From contig CAVRVH010000012.1 of NCBI GenBank assembly GCA_963724665.1, forward strand, positions 868,001 through 932,000: a DNA stretch of 64,000 bases. The letters are read 5' to 3'. This stretch comes from DASUPK01 sp963724665 (lineage in GTDB: Bacteria > Actinomycetota > Thermoleophilia > Solirubrobacterales > 70-9). Below, in pieces: positions 45,577 through 54,517 of this stretch. How positions within the stretch are numbered: the stretch's first letter is position 1; each line of letters opens with the position of its first letter. Below the pieces are notes generated by a model. That model saw only the letters and a list, made by a program, of their open reading frames with translations, did no database searches and was not told where the DNA came from. Made by a program: the position numbers and the translations under genes.

Positions 45577-46569
45577 GTGAACTTCCGCAGGCTCGGCGAT
45601 TCGGATCTCGAGGTCTCCGAGATCTCACTCGGCTCCTGGCTCACATACGGGGCCGGGGTGGAGCGCGACCAGACCGAGGCCTGCACCAAGGCGGCTTTCG
45701 AGGCCGGCGTCAACTTCTTCGACACCGCCAACGTCTACGGCCAGGGCGCCGCGGAGTCGGCCTGGGGACCGATCCTCAAGGACTTCGACCGCGGCTCCTA
45801 CATCCTGGCGACCAAGGTTTTCTTCCCGATGACGGAGACCGACAGCGGCCTCTCCCGCGAGCAGATCCACAAGCAGATCGATGCTTCGCTCGAGCGGCTG
45901 CAGACCGACTACGTCGACCTCTACCAATGCCACCGCCCCGATCCCAACGTCGCGATCGAGGAGACCATGGAGGCGCTGACCGAGGTCTGCGAGGCGGGCA
46001 AGGCGCGGCAGATTGGCTTCAGCGAGTGGACCGTCGAGCAGATCCAGGCCGGGCTCGACGTCCCGGGCGCGAGAAAGTGGGTCTCCTCCCAGCCGCAGTA
46101 CTCGATGATCTGGCGCGCCCCCGAGGCCGAGTTGATCCCCTTCTGCGAGGAGCACGGCATTTCGCAGATCGTCTGGTCGCCGCTGGCCCAGGGAGTGCTG
46201 ACGGGCAAGTACAAGCCCGGCCAGCCGCCGCCGGAGGACTCGCGACTCGCTTCGGAGTCCATGAACTGGGCGATGGGACGCTTTCAGTCCGACGAGCTGT
46301 TCGAGGCGGTCCAGAAGCTGGCGCCGATCGCCGAGGGCGCCGGCCTGACGATGGCTCAGATGGCGCTGGCCTGGGTGCTGCGCCAGAAGAACGTCGCCTC
46401 GACCATCATCGGCGCCTCACGACCCGAGCAGGTCTTCGACAACGTCAAGGCCGCCGGCGTCGAGCTCTCCCAGGACACCCTCGACGCTATCGACGAGGCG
46501 CTTGACGGCCACTACGTCTCCGAACCGCGGCTGGCGAACTTCGTCACCGAGGGCGTCAAGCACCGCTAG
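45577..46569 (+). CDS. Aldo/keto reductase (voltage-gated K channel beta / YhdN-like)
   Basis: 330 residues, TIM-barrel AKR. Catalytic tetrad visible: Asp and Tyr in FFDTANVYGQGAAES, Lys in ILATKVFFP, His in LYQCHRPDP. NADPH-binding segment near the C-terminus: VWSPLAQGVLTGKY and STIIGASRPEQV. GTG start. It reduces unknown aldehydes or ketones. The group resembles Kv beta subunits and general stress AKRs. The next 139 bases lead into the truncated gene. Confidence 0.93.
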   Translation: MNFRRLGDSDLEVSEISLGSWLTYGAGVERDQTEACTKAAFEAGVNFFDTANVYGQGAAESAWGPILKDFDRGSYILATKVFFPMTETDSGLSREQIHKQIDASLERLQTDYVDLYQCHRPDPNVAIEETMEALTEVCEAGKARQIGFSEWTVEQIQAGLDVPGARKWVSSQPQYSMIWRAPEAELIPFCEEHGISQIVWSPLAQGVLTGKYKPGQPPPEDSRLASESMNWAMGRFQSDELFEAVQKLAPIAEGAGLTMAQMALAWVLRQKNVASTIIGASRPEQVFDNVKAAGVELSQDTLDAIDEALDGHYVSEPRLANFVTEGVKHR

Positions 46570-46708
46570 CCACGGCCGCGCGGGTTCCGGGATTTCTACG
46601 GATGCCCCCCTCCGGCCGGCGGCGTAGGTTCTCGCCATTCGGCGGTGTTGCGTAGGGGCGCGCCTTGGGGGCCGCCGGTGGGGCCCATAGACCAAAGGAG
46701 AGATCCAA

Positions 46709-46825
46709 ATGCCGCAGTCATTGCGCCGCCTGGCGCCGCTGAGCGGAATCGTCTTCGCCGCTCTGCTCGTGGTCACATTCAGCTCCCCGAGCACCCCGGG
46801 CGTCCACGACCGGCTGAGGCCCTGA
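46709..46825 (+). pseudogene. Truncated N-terminal remnant of a membrane protein
   Basis: A 38-residue frame with an excellent ribosome site (AAAGGAGAGATCCAA-ATG): MPQSLRRLAPLSGIVFAALL, then a short hydrophilic stretch and a stop that overlaps the nitrilase start. It reads like the first helix of the actinobacterial integral membrane proteins starting 'RRLAPLTGIVF...SFxxxxDTPG', but it stops straight after the 'STPG' position. A deletion probably fused its start to the nitrilase gene, which may now depend on its translation. Confidence 0.5.
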
Positions 46826-47697
46826 TGCGCACCCTCTCGATCGCCGCGCTGCAGACGGCGCCGGTCGCGCGCGACCCCGAGGCGACCCTTGAGCGCCTCG
46901 CCGAGCGCGCCCCGGCAATCCGGGCTGCCGTCCCGCACGCCCAGCTGCTCGTCCTTCCCGAGCTTCATCTGGCGGCCGTACCCGGGCTGCTGGATGAGGG
47001 AGAGGGCTATGCCGAGTCGGTCGCGGTGCGTTTACCGGACACGCTGACCGACCGACTCGGCGCCATCGCCCGCGAGACGAAGCTCTGGATCGTCGCCGGC
47101 TCGGTCTACGAGCGCGGCGACGATGGGCAGATCCACAACACCGCGATCGTGATCAGCCCGGAGGGCGCCCTGTTCACCCGCTACCGCAAGGTCTTCCCCT
47201 GGCGGCCGACGGAGCACACGGTACCCGGCGACGGCTTCGTCACCTTCGACATCCCCGATGTCGGCCGGATCGGTCTGGCGATTTGTTACGACGGCTTCTT
47301 CCCCGAGGTGATCCGCCAGCTAGCCTGGCTCGGCGCAGAAGTGGTGATCCAGCCGACGCTCACGACGACCTCCGACCGCGAGGCGGAGCTGGTAGCCGCC
47401 CGGGCCAACGCGATCTTCAACCAGCTCTACGTCGTCAACGTGAACGCGTCGCAGCCCGCGGCGCTTGGGCGGAGCGTTGTGGTCGACCCAGAGGGGATCG
47501 TCCGCGCTCAGGCCGGGGAGGGGGAGGAGCTGCTCACCGACGTGCTCGACCTCGAGGCAGTCGAGCGAGTCCGGAAGTTCGGCGTCGCCGGCGTCTCGCG
47601 GATGTGGGAGCAGCTCGACTCGCTGGACGGCGACGGCCCCGAGCTGCCGATGTACGGCGGCCGGATCCGCCCCCGCCCAGGGGCGAAGCCCTCCTAG
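46825..47697 (+). CDS. Carbon-nitrogen hydrolase (nitrilase superfamily)
   Basis: 290 residues with the Glu-Lys-Cys triad: VLPELHLAA (Glu), YRKVFPWRP (Lys) and AICYDGFFPEVIRQLAWLG (Cys). This fits amidases/omega-amidases and aliphatic nitrilases; the CYDGFFPE pattern resembles N-carbamoyl or omega-amidase branches. ATG 46825 overlaps the stop of the truncated upstream frame. The stop shares a CTAG with the convergent alpha/beta hydrolase gene. Confidence 0.9.
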   Translation: MRTLSIAALQTAPVARDPEATLERLAERAPAIRAAVPHAQLLVLPELHLAAVPGLLDEGEGYAESVAVRLPDTLTDRLGAIARETKLWIVAGSVYERGDDGQIHNTAIVISPEGALFTRYRKVFPWRPTEHTVPGDGFVTFDIPDVGRIGLAICYDGFFPEVIRQLAWLGAEVVIQPTLTTTSDREAELVAARANAIFNQLYVVNVNASQPAALGRSVVVDPEGIVRAQAGEGEELLTDVLDLEAVERVRKFGVAGVSRMWEQLDSLDGDGPELPMYGGRIRPRPGAKPS

Positions 47698-48379
47698 CCC
47701 GCGGCGGCCTTGTCGAGGACCCTGGCGAGGCCCTCCGGATCTTCGGCCATCGGGAAGTGGCCGGTCGGAATCTCGACCGACTCGACGCCGAGCAGCTCGC
47801 GGGCCATGAACCTCTCCCACTCGGGCTCGAAGAGCTCGTCCTCGGCGGCGTAGATGAGGACCGCCGGGTTGCCGGGAGGCCCGTCAAGCGGATACTCGTC
47901 CCGCGGCATCGCCATCGGCCGCAGCCGGCCGGCAAGCATGCTGTCCCTCGGCGGCGGCACCCTTCTATAGAGCGCCTCCAGCGCTACGGCCTCAGGCCAG
48001 ACGCTGGTGCCGTCTGGACCGGTCTCCGGAAATGGGATCCCATCGCGGAACGCGTTCGGCGCGCCTGGCGGCGGCTCGAATCCGCCCAGCCTCGGACAGA
48101 GGTGCACGAGCAGGGAATCCGGTTTCGCCGCCGCAACCAGCGACGAGTAGGCGGTCCCCTGCGAGTGGCCGACGATGACGAGCGGGTCATTGGCGCCTTC
48201 GATCGCGTCGAGCGCCGGGCGGATGCGCTCGTCGAACCCCGCGTCGGGGTCCTGGAGCGGCAGGTCGGGGGTCATGACCCGATGGCCGCGTGCAATCAGC
48301 TTCGGTGTCAGCTCATCCCAGCAAGAGGGCTCGTGCCAGGCACCGTGGATCAGGCAGAAGGCGGCGATGGCGACACCAT
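47694..48379 (-). pseudogene. Alpha/beta hydrolase with an apparent frameshift near the N-terminus
   Basis: In one frame from 48275 it gives 193 residues with the nucleophile elbow IVGHSQGTAYS and the C-terminal acid/His region (YAAEDELF, TGHFPMAEDP). The frame is open further upstream and encodes AAFCLIHGAWHEPSCWDELTP, the oxyanion-loop start of the 'CLIHGAWH' esterases. No ATG, GTG or TTG lies in that frame before the csp terminator. The ATG at 48379 (MVSPSPP) is in another frame, so one base is likely missing at about 48358-48362. The catalytic domain itself looks intact. Confidence 0.65.
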
Positions 48380-48380
48380 C

Positions 48381-48412
48381 GCAAAAGAAAGCGGCCCCTT
48401 GCGGGGCCGCCT
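48381..48412 (-). terminator. Intrinsic terminator of the cold-shock gene
   Basis: On the minus strand GCGGCCCC, GCAA, GGGGCCGC forms a perfect 8-bp stem, followed by TTTCTTTT. It lies 30 bases after the csp stop and sets the upstream limit of the alpha/beta hydrolase gene. Confidence 0.85.
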
Positions 48413-48441
48413 TCGAAACGGTTCAGAAGCTTTGGGCTCCC

Positions 48442-48648
48442 TTACGCGACCTGCTTGACGCCGGTCGCAGCCGGGCCCTTCGGGCCGGCCTCGGTCTCGT
48501 ACTCGACCTTCGCGCCCTCTTCGAGCGAACGGTAGCCGTCCCCCTCGATCGAGCTGAAATGGACGAACACGTCATTAGAGCCATCGTCGGGTGTGATGAA
48601 CCCATAGCCCTTGTCGTTGCTGAACCACTTAACGGTTCCGGTAGGCAT
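48442..48648 (-). CDS. Cold-shock domain protein (CspA family)
   Basis: 68 residues, the standard size: GTVKWFSNDKGYGFITPDDG (RNP1), NDVFVHFSSIEGDGYRSL (RNP2) and a C-terminal VEYETEAGPKGPAATGV. Single-stranded RNA/DNA chaperone. AGGAGG sits six bases before ATG 48648. The 163-base leader upstream is typical of cold-regulated csp mRNAs. It lies next to two membrane-lipid genes that are also often cold-responsive, but no common promoter is visible. Confidence 0.97.
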   Translation of the reverse strand: MPTGTVKWFSNDKGYGFITPDDGSNDVFVHFSSIEGDGYRSLEEGAKVEYETEAGPKGPAATGVKQVA

Positions 48649-48811
48649 CTCGCCTCCTCTTAACTGTGCTGCGAACGCGAGGAAGCTGAGAAGCAACAAC
48701 GCGAGCGCTACGCACACCTTGTGCCGGAATGACCGGCCTAACGCGCGGGACGGTAGCAGCCCGAAGGACGGAACCCATGACCGAATTGGGAGCGCGGGCG
48801 CTCCGAACCTG

Positions 48812-50017
48812 CTAACTCTCGCCGAGCCGGCAGAGCACCTGGTACACCGAGGTGAAGTCGATCTCGAAACCGTTCCGCGCCGCTCGCAGGTACAGGCGCC
48901 AGACGCGCAGCCGCTCCGGGCCGGCGAGCTCCTCGGCTCGCTCGATGTTGTCGTCGAGGTTCCGGATCCAGTGGCGGAGCGTCTCGGCGTAGTCCGAGCC
49001 GAACTCCTCGACGTGTTGCGCGATGAAACCGGCGCGCTCGAGGGCCAGGATCACCCGGGAGACGTGGGTCGTCTCGCCGTCGGGGAAGACGTATCGCTCG
49101 GAGAACGCCCCGCCCTCGATGTTCCCGTGGCGAAGCCGCGAGATGCCGTGGTTGAGCAGCCGCCCGCCGGGCCGGAGCATCGAGGCGAGCTGCTCGGCGT
49201 AGACGTCGATCTGCGACTCGCCGACGTGCTCGACCATCCCGATCGATGCGACGGCGTCGAAGTTCTCGCCGGCGAGCTCGCGGTAGTCCTGGACGCGGAT
49301 TTCGACCTTGTCGGAGAGCCCCACGTCGGCGACCCGCTTGCGGGCGAGCTCGGCCTGGTTCTCGGAGAGCGTGATTCCGACGGCCTCGACGCCGTGTCGC
49401 GACGCCGCGTGCATGACGAAGCTGCCCCACCCGCAGCCGACGTCGAGCACCCGCTGTCCCGGCCGCAGATCGAGCTTGGTGCAGACCAGCTCGAGCTTGG
49501 TGTCCTGCGCCGCGGCGAGGCTCTTGGCGCCGCGCGAGAAGATCGCGCAGGAGTAGGTCATCGACTCGTCGAGGAAGAGCGAGAAGAACTCGTTGCCGAC
49601 GTCGTAGTGGTGGCGGACGGCCTCGCGGTCGCGCTTGGTGGTGTGCTTCCGCCCGCGGAGGTGCATTTCAGCCTTGGGCGGGGGAGGGGGCCTGCGCACA
49701 CCGGCCGCGCGCAGGGCGGCTGTGATCAGCCGGGCCTTGGTCGCCGCACCAACGGGCGGTGGCTTCCACTCGTTGAGGACGCCGATCACACCATCGATGT
49801 CGTCGATCTCGATCTCGCCGGCGACGTAGGCACGGCCGAGGCCGAGCTGGCCGGGCGACGCTACCGCGTAGGCAAGGGCGTCCTCGGAGCGGGCCCTGAA
49901 GGTCGGACCTCCGCCGCCGTTGGTGGCCGGGACCTTGGATCCGTCCCAGAGCTCAATGGTGAACGGCCGCTCCGGGAAGGCGCGTTCGATCTCCTTGACG
50001 AGGGGCTCAGTCGGCAT
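48812..50017 (-). CDS. cfa: Cyclopropane-fatty-acyl-phospholipid synthase
   Basis: 401 residues. Adds methylene from SAM to double bonds of membrane phospholipid acyl chains. SAM motif LDVGCGWGSF (about 195). Key residues matching the E. coli enzyme: Cys in MTYSCAIF, Glu in MVEHVGE, His in LLNHGIS and Tyr in GSDYAETLRHW. Divergent from an acyl desaturase, which supplies its unsaturated substrate; the 158-base intergenic region would coordinate them. Confidence 0.95.
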   Translation of the reverse strand: MPTEPLVKEIERAFPERPFTIELWDGSKVPATNGGGGPTFRARSEDALAYAVASPGQLGLGRAYVAGEIEIDDIDGVIGVLNEWKPPPVGAATKARLITAALRAAGVRRPPPPPKAEMHLRGRKHTTKRDREAVRHHYDVGNEFFSLFLDESMTYSCAIFSRGAKSLAAAQDTKLELVCTKLDLRPGQRVLDVGCGWGSFVMHAASRHGVEAVGITLSENQAELARKRVADVGLSDKVEIRVQDYRELAGENFDAVASIGMVEHVGESQIDVYAEQLASMLRPGGRLLNHGISRLRHGNIEGGAFSERYVFPDGETTHVSRVILALERAGFIAQHVEEFGSDYAETLRHWIRNLDDNIERAEELAGPERLRVWRLYLRAARNGFEIDFTSVYQVLCRLGES

Positions 50018-50175
50018 ATCCCGACCCTAGCGAGGGGAGAGATTCGCGGTTTGTTAGGGAAGCCGAATTTACTCACCACAGGCTTAGGAATTGTCGCTAG
50101 GGTCCGTTGCCCGGGACTCGAGTCGCGACGACGAGAGTCGGAGTGACTCGGTCAGGACCAACCAAAGGAGACACC

Positions 50176-51177
50176 ATGTCGGACGTTGCCGCTGGAGTGA
50201 CAGCGCCCCCAATCGGCCCGTCGACAAGAGCGGAGCCATCCCGACCCAGCCCCTCGCGCGGTCCACGAGCGGACGACGTCCAGCCGGTTGCACACGAGAC
50301 CCGTGACCGGATCATCACTGGCGCGCTCACCGTCATCCCCTTCCTGATGCTCGGCTTCGTCGTCTGGCAGCTCGCGGGCAGCTGGCTGCGCTGGAGCGAC
50401 CTGCTCGTCTTCGCGCTCCTCTACATCCCGACGGGCCTCGGGATCACGGTCGGCTTCCATCGCCTCTTCACCCACCGGTCCTTCAAGACCGGGCCCCGGA
50501 CCCGTGCGGTGCTCGCCGTGCTCGGCTCGGCCGCGGTCGAGGGCCCGATCATCTCCTGGGTCGCCGACCACCGCAAGCACCACGCCTTCTCCGATGAGGA
50601 GGGCGATCCCCACAGCCCGCACGTCGGGTACGGGGAGGGCGTTTGGGCGCAGTTCAAGGGGTTTTTCCACGCTCACCTCGGCTGGCTCTTCATCCACACG
50701 CAGCGCGGTTCCAAAGAGCGCTTCGCGCCGGACCTGCTCAAGGACCCAATCGTCAGCTATGTCGACCGGACCTTCCTGCTCTGGGCGGTGGCGGGGTTCA
50801 TCGCCGCCTTCTTCCTCGGTTGGGCGATCGGCGGCACGGTCATGGCCGGCGTCACCGGGTTGCTCTGGGGGGGCGCGGTACGGATGATGGTCCTGCACCA
50901 CGTCACCTACTCGATCAACTCGCTCTGCCACATGTTCGGCAAGCGCGACTTCGAGACGACTGACGAGTCGCGGAACTTGGCCTGGCTGGCGATCCCGACC
51001 TTCGGTGAGGCCTGGCACAACAGCCACCATGCCTTCCCGACCTCGGCCGTACACGGCATGAAGAAGAGGCAGATCGATCCATCGGCCGCGGTGATCTGGT
51101 CGCTCGAGAAGGTCGGCCTCGCCTGGGACGTCGTCCGGATCGCGCCGGAGCGCCAGGCGGCCAAAGCAGCCGCTTGA
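50176..51177 (+). CDS. Delta-9-type acyl-CoA / acyl-lipid desaturase
   Basis: 333 residues with four membrane helices. Three histidine boxes of the diiron centre: FHRLFTH, DHRKHH and HNSHH. An N-terminal disordered Pro/Ser segment precedes the first helix. AAAGGAGACACC lies before ATG 50176. It introduces a double bond in fatty acyl chains and is paired divergently with cfa. Cold or oxygen control is likely but not visible. Confidence 0.95.
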   Translation: MSDVAAGVTAPPIGPSTRAEPSRPSPSRGPRADDVQPVAHETRDRIITGALTVIPFLMLGFVVWQLAGSWLRWSDLLVFALLYIPTGLGITVGFHRLFTHRSFKTGPRTRAVLAVLGSAAVEGPIISWVADHRKHHAFSDEEGDPHSPHVGYGEGVWAQFKGFFHAHLGWLFIHTQRGSKERFAPDLLKDPIVSYVDRTFLLWAVAGFIAAFFLGWAIGGTVMAGVTGLLWGGAVRMMVLHHVTYSINSLCHMFGKRDFETTDESRNLAWLAIPTFGEAWHNSHHAFPTSAVHGMKKRQIDPSAAVIWSLEKVGLAWDVVRIAPERQAAKAAA

Positions 51178-51186
51178 ATCAATAGG

Positions 51187-52533
51187 GTGCGCGCCGTGTC
51201 TCGGCGTCCGGCGCTCGTCCTAGCCGTCCTCTCGGCCCTCGTGGCGCCCCTGGTGCTCGCCGCATGCGGCGGAGGAGGCGGCGGGAGCTCCGACAAGCTC
51301 GGCGACGTCCAGGGGATCCAGGCCAACTGCGGGAACATCGAGTACCACGGCAGCGGCACGCCCACCAAGCTGATCGTCTCCGACCTGCCGCTCCAGGGAG
51401 ATTCGGCCGAGCGCTCCAAGCAGCAGAACGACGCGATCGTCCAGGAGATGGCCCGCAAGGGCTGGCAGGCGGGCCAGACCCAGGTCGCCTTCCAGGCCTG
51501 CGACGACTCCCTGGCTTCGACCGGCGAGTGGGACGAGAGCCTCTGCCGCACCAATGCGCAGAAGTACGCCGCGAACCCGGACGTGATCGGCGTGATCGGC
51601 ACCTACAACTCAGGCTGCGCCGCGATCGAGATCCCGGTCCTGAACAAGGCGCCCGGCGGCGGCCTGGCGATGGTCTCGCCCGGCAACACCTTCGTCTGCC
51701 TGACCGAGCCCGGCAGCATCTGCAAGCCCAACGAGCCGGACGTCTACTACCCCTCCGGCACCCGCAACTACATCCGCGTCGTCCCGAACGACGCGGTCCA
51801 GATGGCAGGGCTGGCCACCTTCGCCAACGAGCAGGGCATCCACAACCCGTTCATCCTGGTCGCCGCTGACGACCCGACCAGCAAGGGCCAGGCCGACACG
51901 TTCGAGGGCGCTGCCAAGTCGCTCGGCATGGACATCGCCGGGGTCGAGCAGTGGGATCCAAAGGCGAAGAGCTACACCGGCCTGATGGACAAGGTGAAGG
52001 CCTCCGGGGCCGACTCGGTGTTGCTCGCCGGGCTGCTGGAGCAGAACGGCGCGCAGATCATCAAGGATAAGGTCTCGGTCCTCGGCCCCAACGACGGCGC
52101 CGTGAAGCTCCTCGCACCCGATGGCTTCGCGCAGCAGAGCACGATCGACCAGGCCGGAGCCGCGACCAAGGGCATGTTCGCCAGCCTGCCGGGCAAGGTC
52201 CCGAGCAGCCTCGCCGGTGAGGGTTCGGCCTTCGTCAAGGAGCTCAAGTCGCAGGTCGGCGGCGAGCCGGTTGAGCTCTTCGCCCCATACGCGGGCCAGG
52301 CCGCGGAGGTGCTTCTACCCGCGATCCAGTCGGGGAACGCGACCCGCTCCGGCGTGATCCAGTCCCTCTTCAAGACTCGCGTCCACGACGGGATCGTCGG
52401 GAGCTTCTCGATCACCCCGAGTGGCGACCCGAGCCCGGCACCGATCAGCGTCTCTCAGGCGGAGGACACCTTCGTGCTCTCAAAGACGATCACGCCACTG
52501 CCTCAGCTGGTCAACGCCGCCCGCGGCAAATAG
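51187..52533 (+). CDS. Lipoprotein substrate-binding protein (Leu/Ile/Val-type ABC importer family)
   Basis: 448 residues. Signal peptide ending in a lipobox LVLAAC, then a Gly-rich linker. The Peripla_BP_6 fold follows (VIGVIGTYNSGCAAIEIPVLNKAP; VAADDPTSKGQ; DSVLLAGLLEQNG). Several cysteines are conserved within the mature part. The permease and ATPase genes are not in the window, so the ligand is unknown; branched amino acids or amides are the family's usual choice. GTG start. It directly follows the desaturase (nine bases) and may be co-transcribed. Confidence 0.9.
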   Translation: MRAVSRRPALVLAVLSALVAPLVLAACGGGGGGSSDKLGDVQGIQANCGNIEYHGSGTPTKLIVSDLPLQGDSAERSKQQNDAIVQEMARKGWQAGQTQVAFQACDDSLASTGEWDESLCRTNAQKYAANPDVIGVIGTYNSGCAAIEIPVLNKAPGGGLAMVSPGNTFVCLTEPGSICKPNEPDVYYPSGTRNYIRVVPNDAVQMAGLATFANEQGIHNPFILVAADDPTSKGQADTFEGAAKSLGMDIAGVEQWDPKAKSYTGLMDKVKASGADSVLLAGLLEQNGAQIIKDKVSVLGPNDGAVKLLAPDGFAQQSTIDQAGAATKGMFASLPGKVPSSLAGEGSAFVKELKSQVGGEPVELFAPYAGQAAEVLLPAIQSGNATRSGVIQSLFKTRVHDGIVGSFSITPSGDPSPAPISVSQAEDTFVLSKTITPLPQLVNAARGK

Positions 52534-53482
52534 CTACGCGATGACCTCCGCCGCCTTGGGTTGGCGGTCCTTCAGCTCTGCCTCGATCTCCTGGGCGAAG
52601 CGACCGTAATAGGAGCGCTCGTGCTCTCGCGCGTCCCAGTTGTTGTGCCAGTGGTAGGCGAATGCGCCCGGGAAGAACTCGCGGTATGAGCTGGCGTCCG
52701 GGCCGGGGCGAAAGCGCCAGCTGAACTTGCGAAAGAAGCCGTCGAATCCGTCGAAGGGCGGGCTCTCGAGCTGGCACTTCCCGTCGAGGTGGGGCCAGAG
52801 GGGGTCGAAGAAGGCACAGGGCAGGACGGTCAGGTCGATCCCCTCGCCACCCTCGAACTCGAGGACCACGCGCGGGTTGCAGGATCCCTCCTGCACGCTC
52901 CTCTCGAGGAGCTTCAACGCGTTCTCCGATCCTCGGCGGAAACGCATGACCGCATTGTTTCCGTAAGGGAGATCGGCGCCCCAGCGGTAACAGAAGTCGT
53001 CGCTCAGGAACGGCTGGTCGAACAGGTCACTCAGATCCCGGAGGAGCATCGTGTCCAGGTCGAGATAGACGCCTCCATGCTTGTAGAGGATGACCAGGCG
53101 AAGGAGGTTGGACCGCTCTAGTGGAGAGGGGTGATGCTTGCAGGTCGGTTCTGCCCTCGAGCGGCGTTCCGCGGCACTCGACCGCGGCATCGAACGGCAT
53201 CACCGAGACATCAGACGCGAGCGATCGCAGGAGCTCGTTCCGCTCGTGGCCCGGATACCCGTTCTCAGCGTCCAGCCAGAGGCAGACCTCCCCGCGCCTC
53301 CTCTGGGTCGCGAGCAGGGACCTCACGGAGAAGGCCTGTTTGGACGTGAACGGCCCGTGCCAGTACAGGTGGTAGGGCTCGTTCGCCGGAGCGTCGTCTT
53401 CGTCCGGCGTCTCCAGCTCACGGAGGAAGCGCAGGCAGTAGTCCGCGTCCCAGTACAAACGTTCGTCGGGCAGGAACCGCAT
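52534..53482 (-). pseudogene. DXD glycosyltransferase (Gly_transf_sug/GT32-like) broken by one frameshift
   Basis: The first half, from ATG 53482, encodes MRFLPDERLYWDADYCLRFL, PYHLYWHGPFTSKQAFSVRSL and VCLWLDAENG in one frame. From about 53150 the second half, with AEPTCKHHPSPLERSNLLRL and the DXD motif GGVYLDLDTML, is in another frame down to the TAG at 52534. A missing base in the CCC run at 53154-53156 would join them into about 315 residues. By family it adds a sugar to an acceptor at the cell surface or on a natural product. Decayed, or the assembly lost a base. Confidence 0.7.
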
Positions 53483-53587
53483 TTCCGGTGTTTATCAGGC
53501 GGGCCAGTCCTGGCGCCCGCCGGCCCGGCCTCACAGCCCGCGGATCGCCGACGTTTCATCGGTGACCAACGCGCGAAAGGGCTGAAG

Positions 53588-54517
53588 ATGAGCAAGCGAC
53601 CAAGGCTTCGACTTGCCAAGGCCGCGATGGTTCCGATCTGGTCGAGCGGCTTCATCGTCGGGACGCTGGCGGTCCGGCATGCCCCGGGCCTGTCGATTCT
53701 CTTCTGGCGCATGGGTATCGCCGCGCTCGTGATGGGCGCGATCGCTACGGCGATGCGCGCTCCCTGGCCGCGCGAGCGAGGGGCGATCGTCCAGATGGTC
53801 GTGGTCGGGCTGCTTCTGCAGGCCGCGCAGTTCGTCGGCATCTTCCTTGCGCTCCAGCACGGCGTCCCCGCCGGGCTGACCGCCCTGCTCGCCGGCTCGA
53901 GCCCGCTGCTGGTGGCGGTGCTGGCAACGTTCCTGCTCGACGAGCATCTGGCGCCAAGGCAATGGCTGGGGTCGGTGATCGGCGTGGGCGGAGTGGCCCT
54001 CGCGGTGATCGAAGAGCTCCATGGCGGCGGGTCGGCCCTCGGCTTCATGTTCGCGGTCGTCGGCCTGGCCGGACTCGTCGGTGGCACGCTCGTGCAGAGG
54101 GCCTACGGCGCCGACGTCGACCCGAAGGTGGCGAACACGATCCAGCTGCTCACGGCCACGGTCGTGATCGCGCCGCTGGCGGCGCTCACCCAGGGCTTCA
54201 GCCTGAGCGCGGAGGCTCTGGCTCCCCTCGCCTGGCTGATCTTCGGTCTCTCGATCGGTGCGGTGATGCTCTTCTTCTGGCTGCTTCGCAACGAGAAGAG
54301 CGGCGAGGCGACCAGCTTCCTCTACCTCGTACCCGCCACCACTGCGATCGCCGGCGTCCCGATTCTCGGTCAACCGCTGGGCATCGGCGCGGTGGCGGGC
54401 CTCGTCTTCGCGCTGATCGGGGTGCGGATGGTTAGCGCCCCGGCCGAGGGTCTCAGCACGGGTGAATGGCTGCGGCGCTTTGCACTGCCTGGAAGGCTGA
54501 ACCGGGAATCGACTTGA
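53588..54517 (+). CDS. EamA/DMT-family exporter
   Basis: 309 residues from ATG 53588 with ten membrane helices in two repeats of five, the EamA pattern (PIWSSGFIVGTLAVRHAPG; LTALLAGSSPLLVAVLATFLL; FLYLVPATTAIAGVPILGQPLG). It exports metabolites or drugs; substrate unknown. Its last 65 bases overlap the C-terminus of the convergent secreted-protein gene, an unusually long antisense coding overlap. Confidence 0.88.
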   Translation: MSKRPRLRLAKAAMVPIWSSGFIVGTLAVRHAPGLSILFWRMGIAALVMGAIATAMRAPWPRERGAIVQMVVVGLLLQAAQFVGIFLALQHGVPAGLTALLAGSSPLLVAVLATFLLDEHLAPRQWLGSVIGVGGVALAVIEELHGGGSALGFMFAVVGLAGLVGGTLVQRAYGADVDPKVANTIQLLTATVVIAPLAALTQGFSLSAEALAPLAWLIFGLSIGAVMLFFWLLRNEKSGEATSFLYLVPATTAIAGVPILGQPLGIGAVAGLVFALIGVRMVSAPAEGLSTGEWLRRFALPGRLNREST

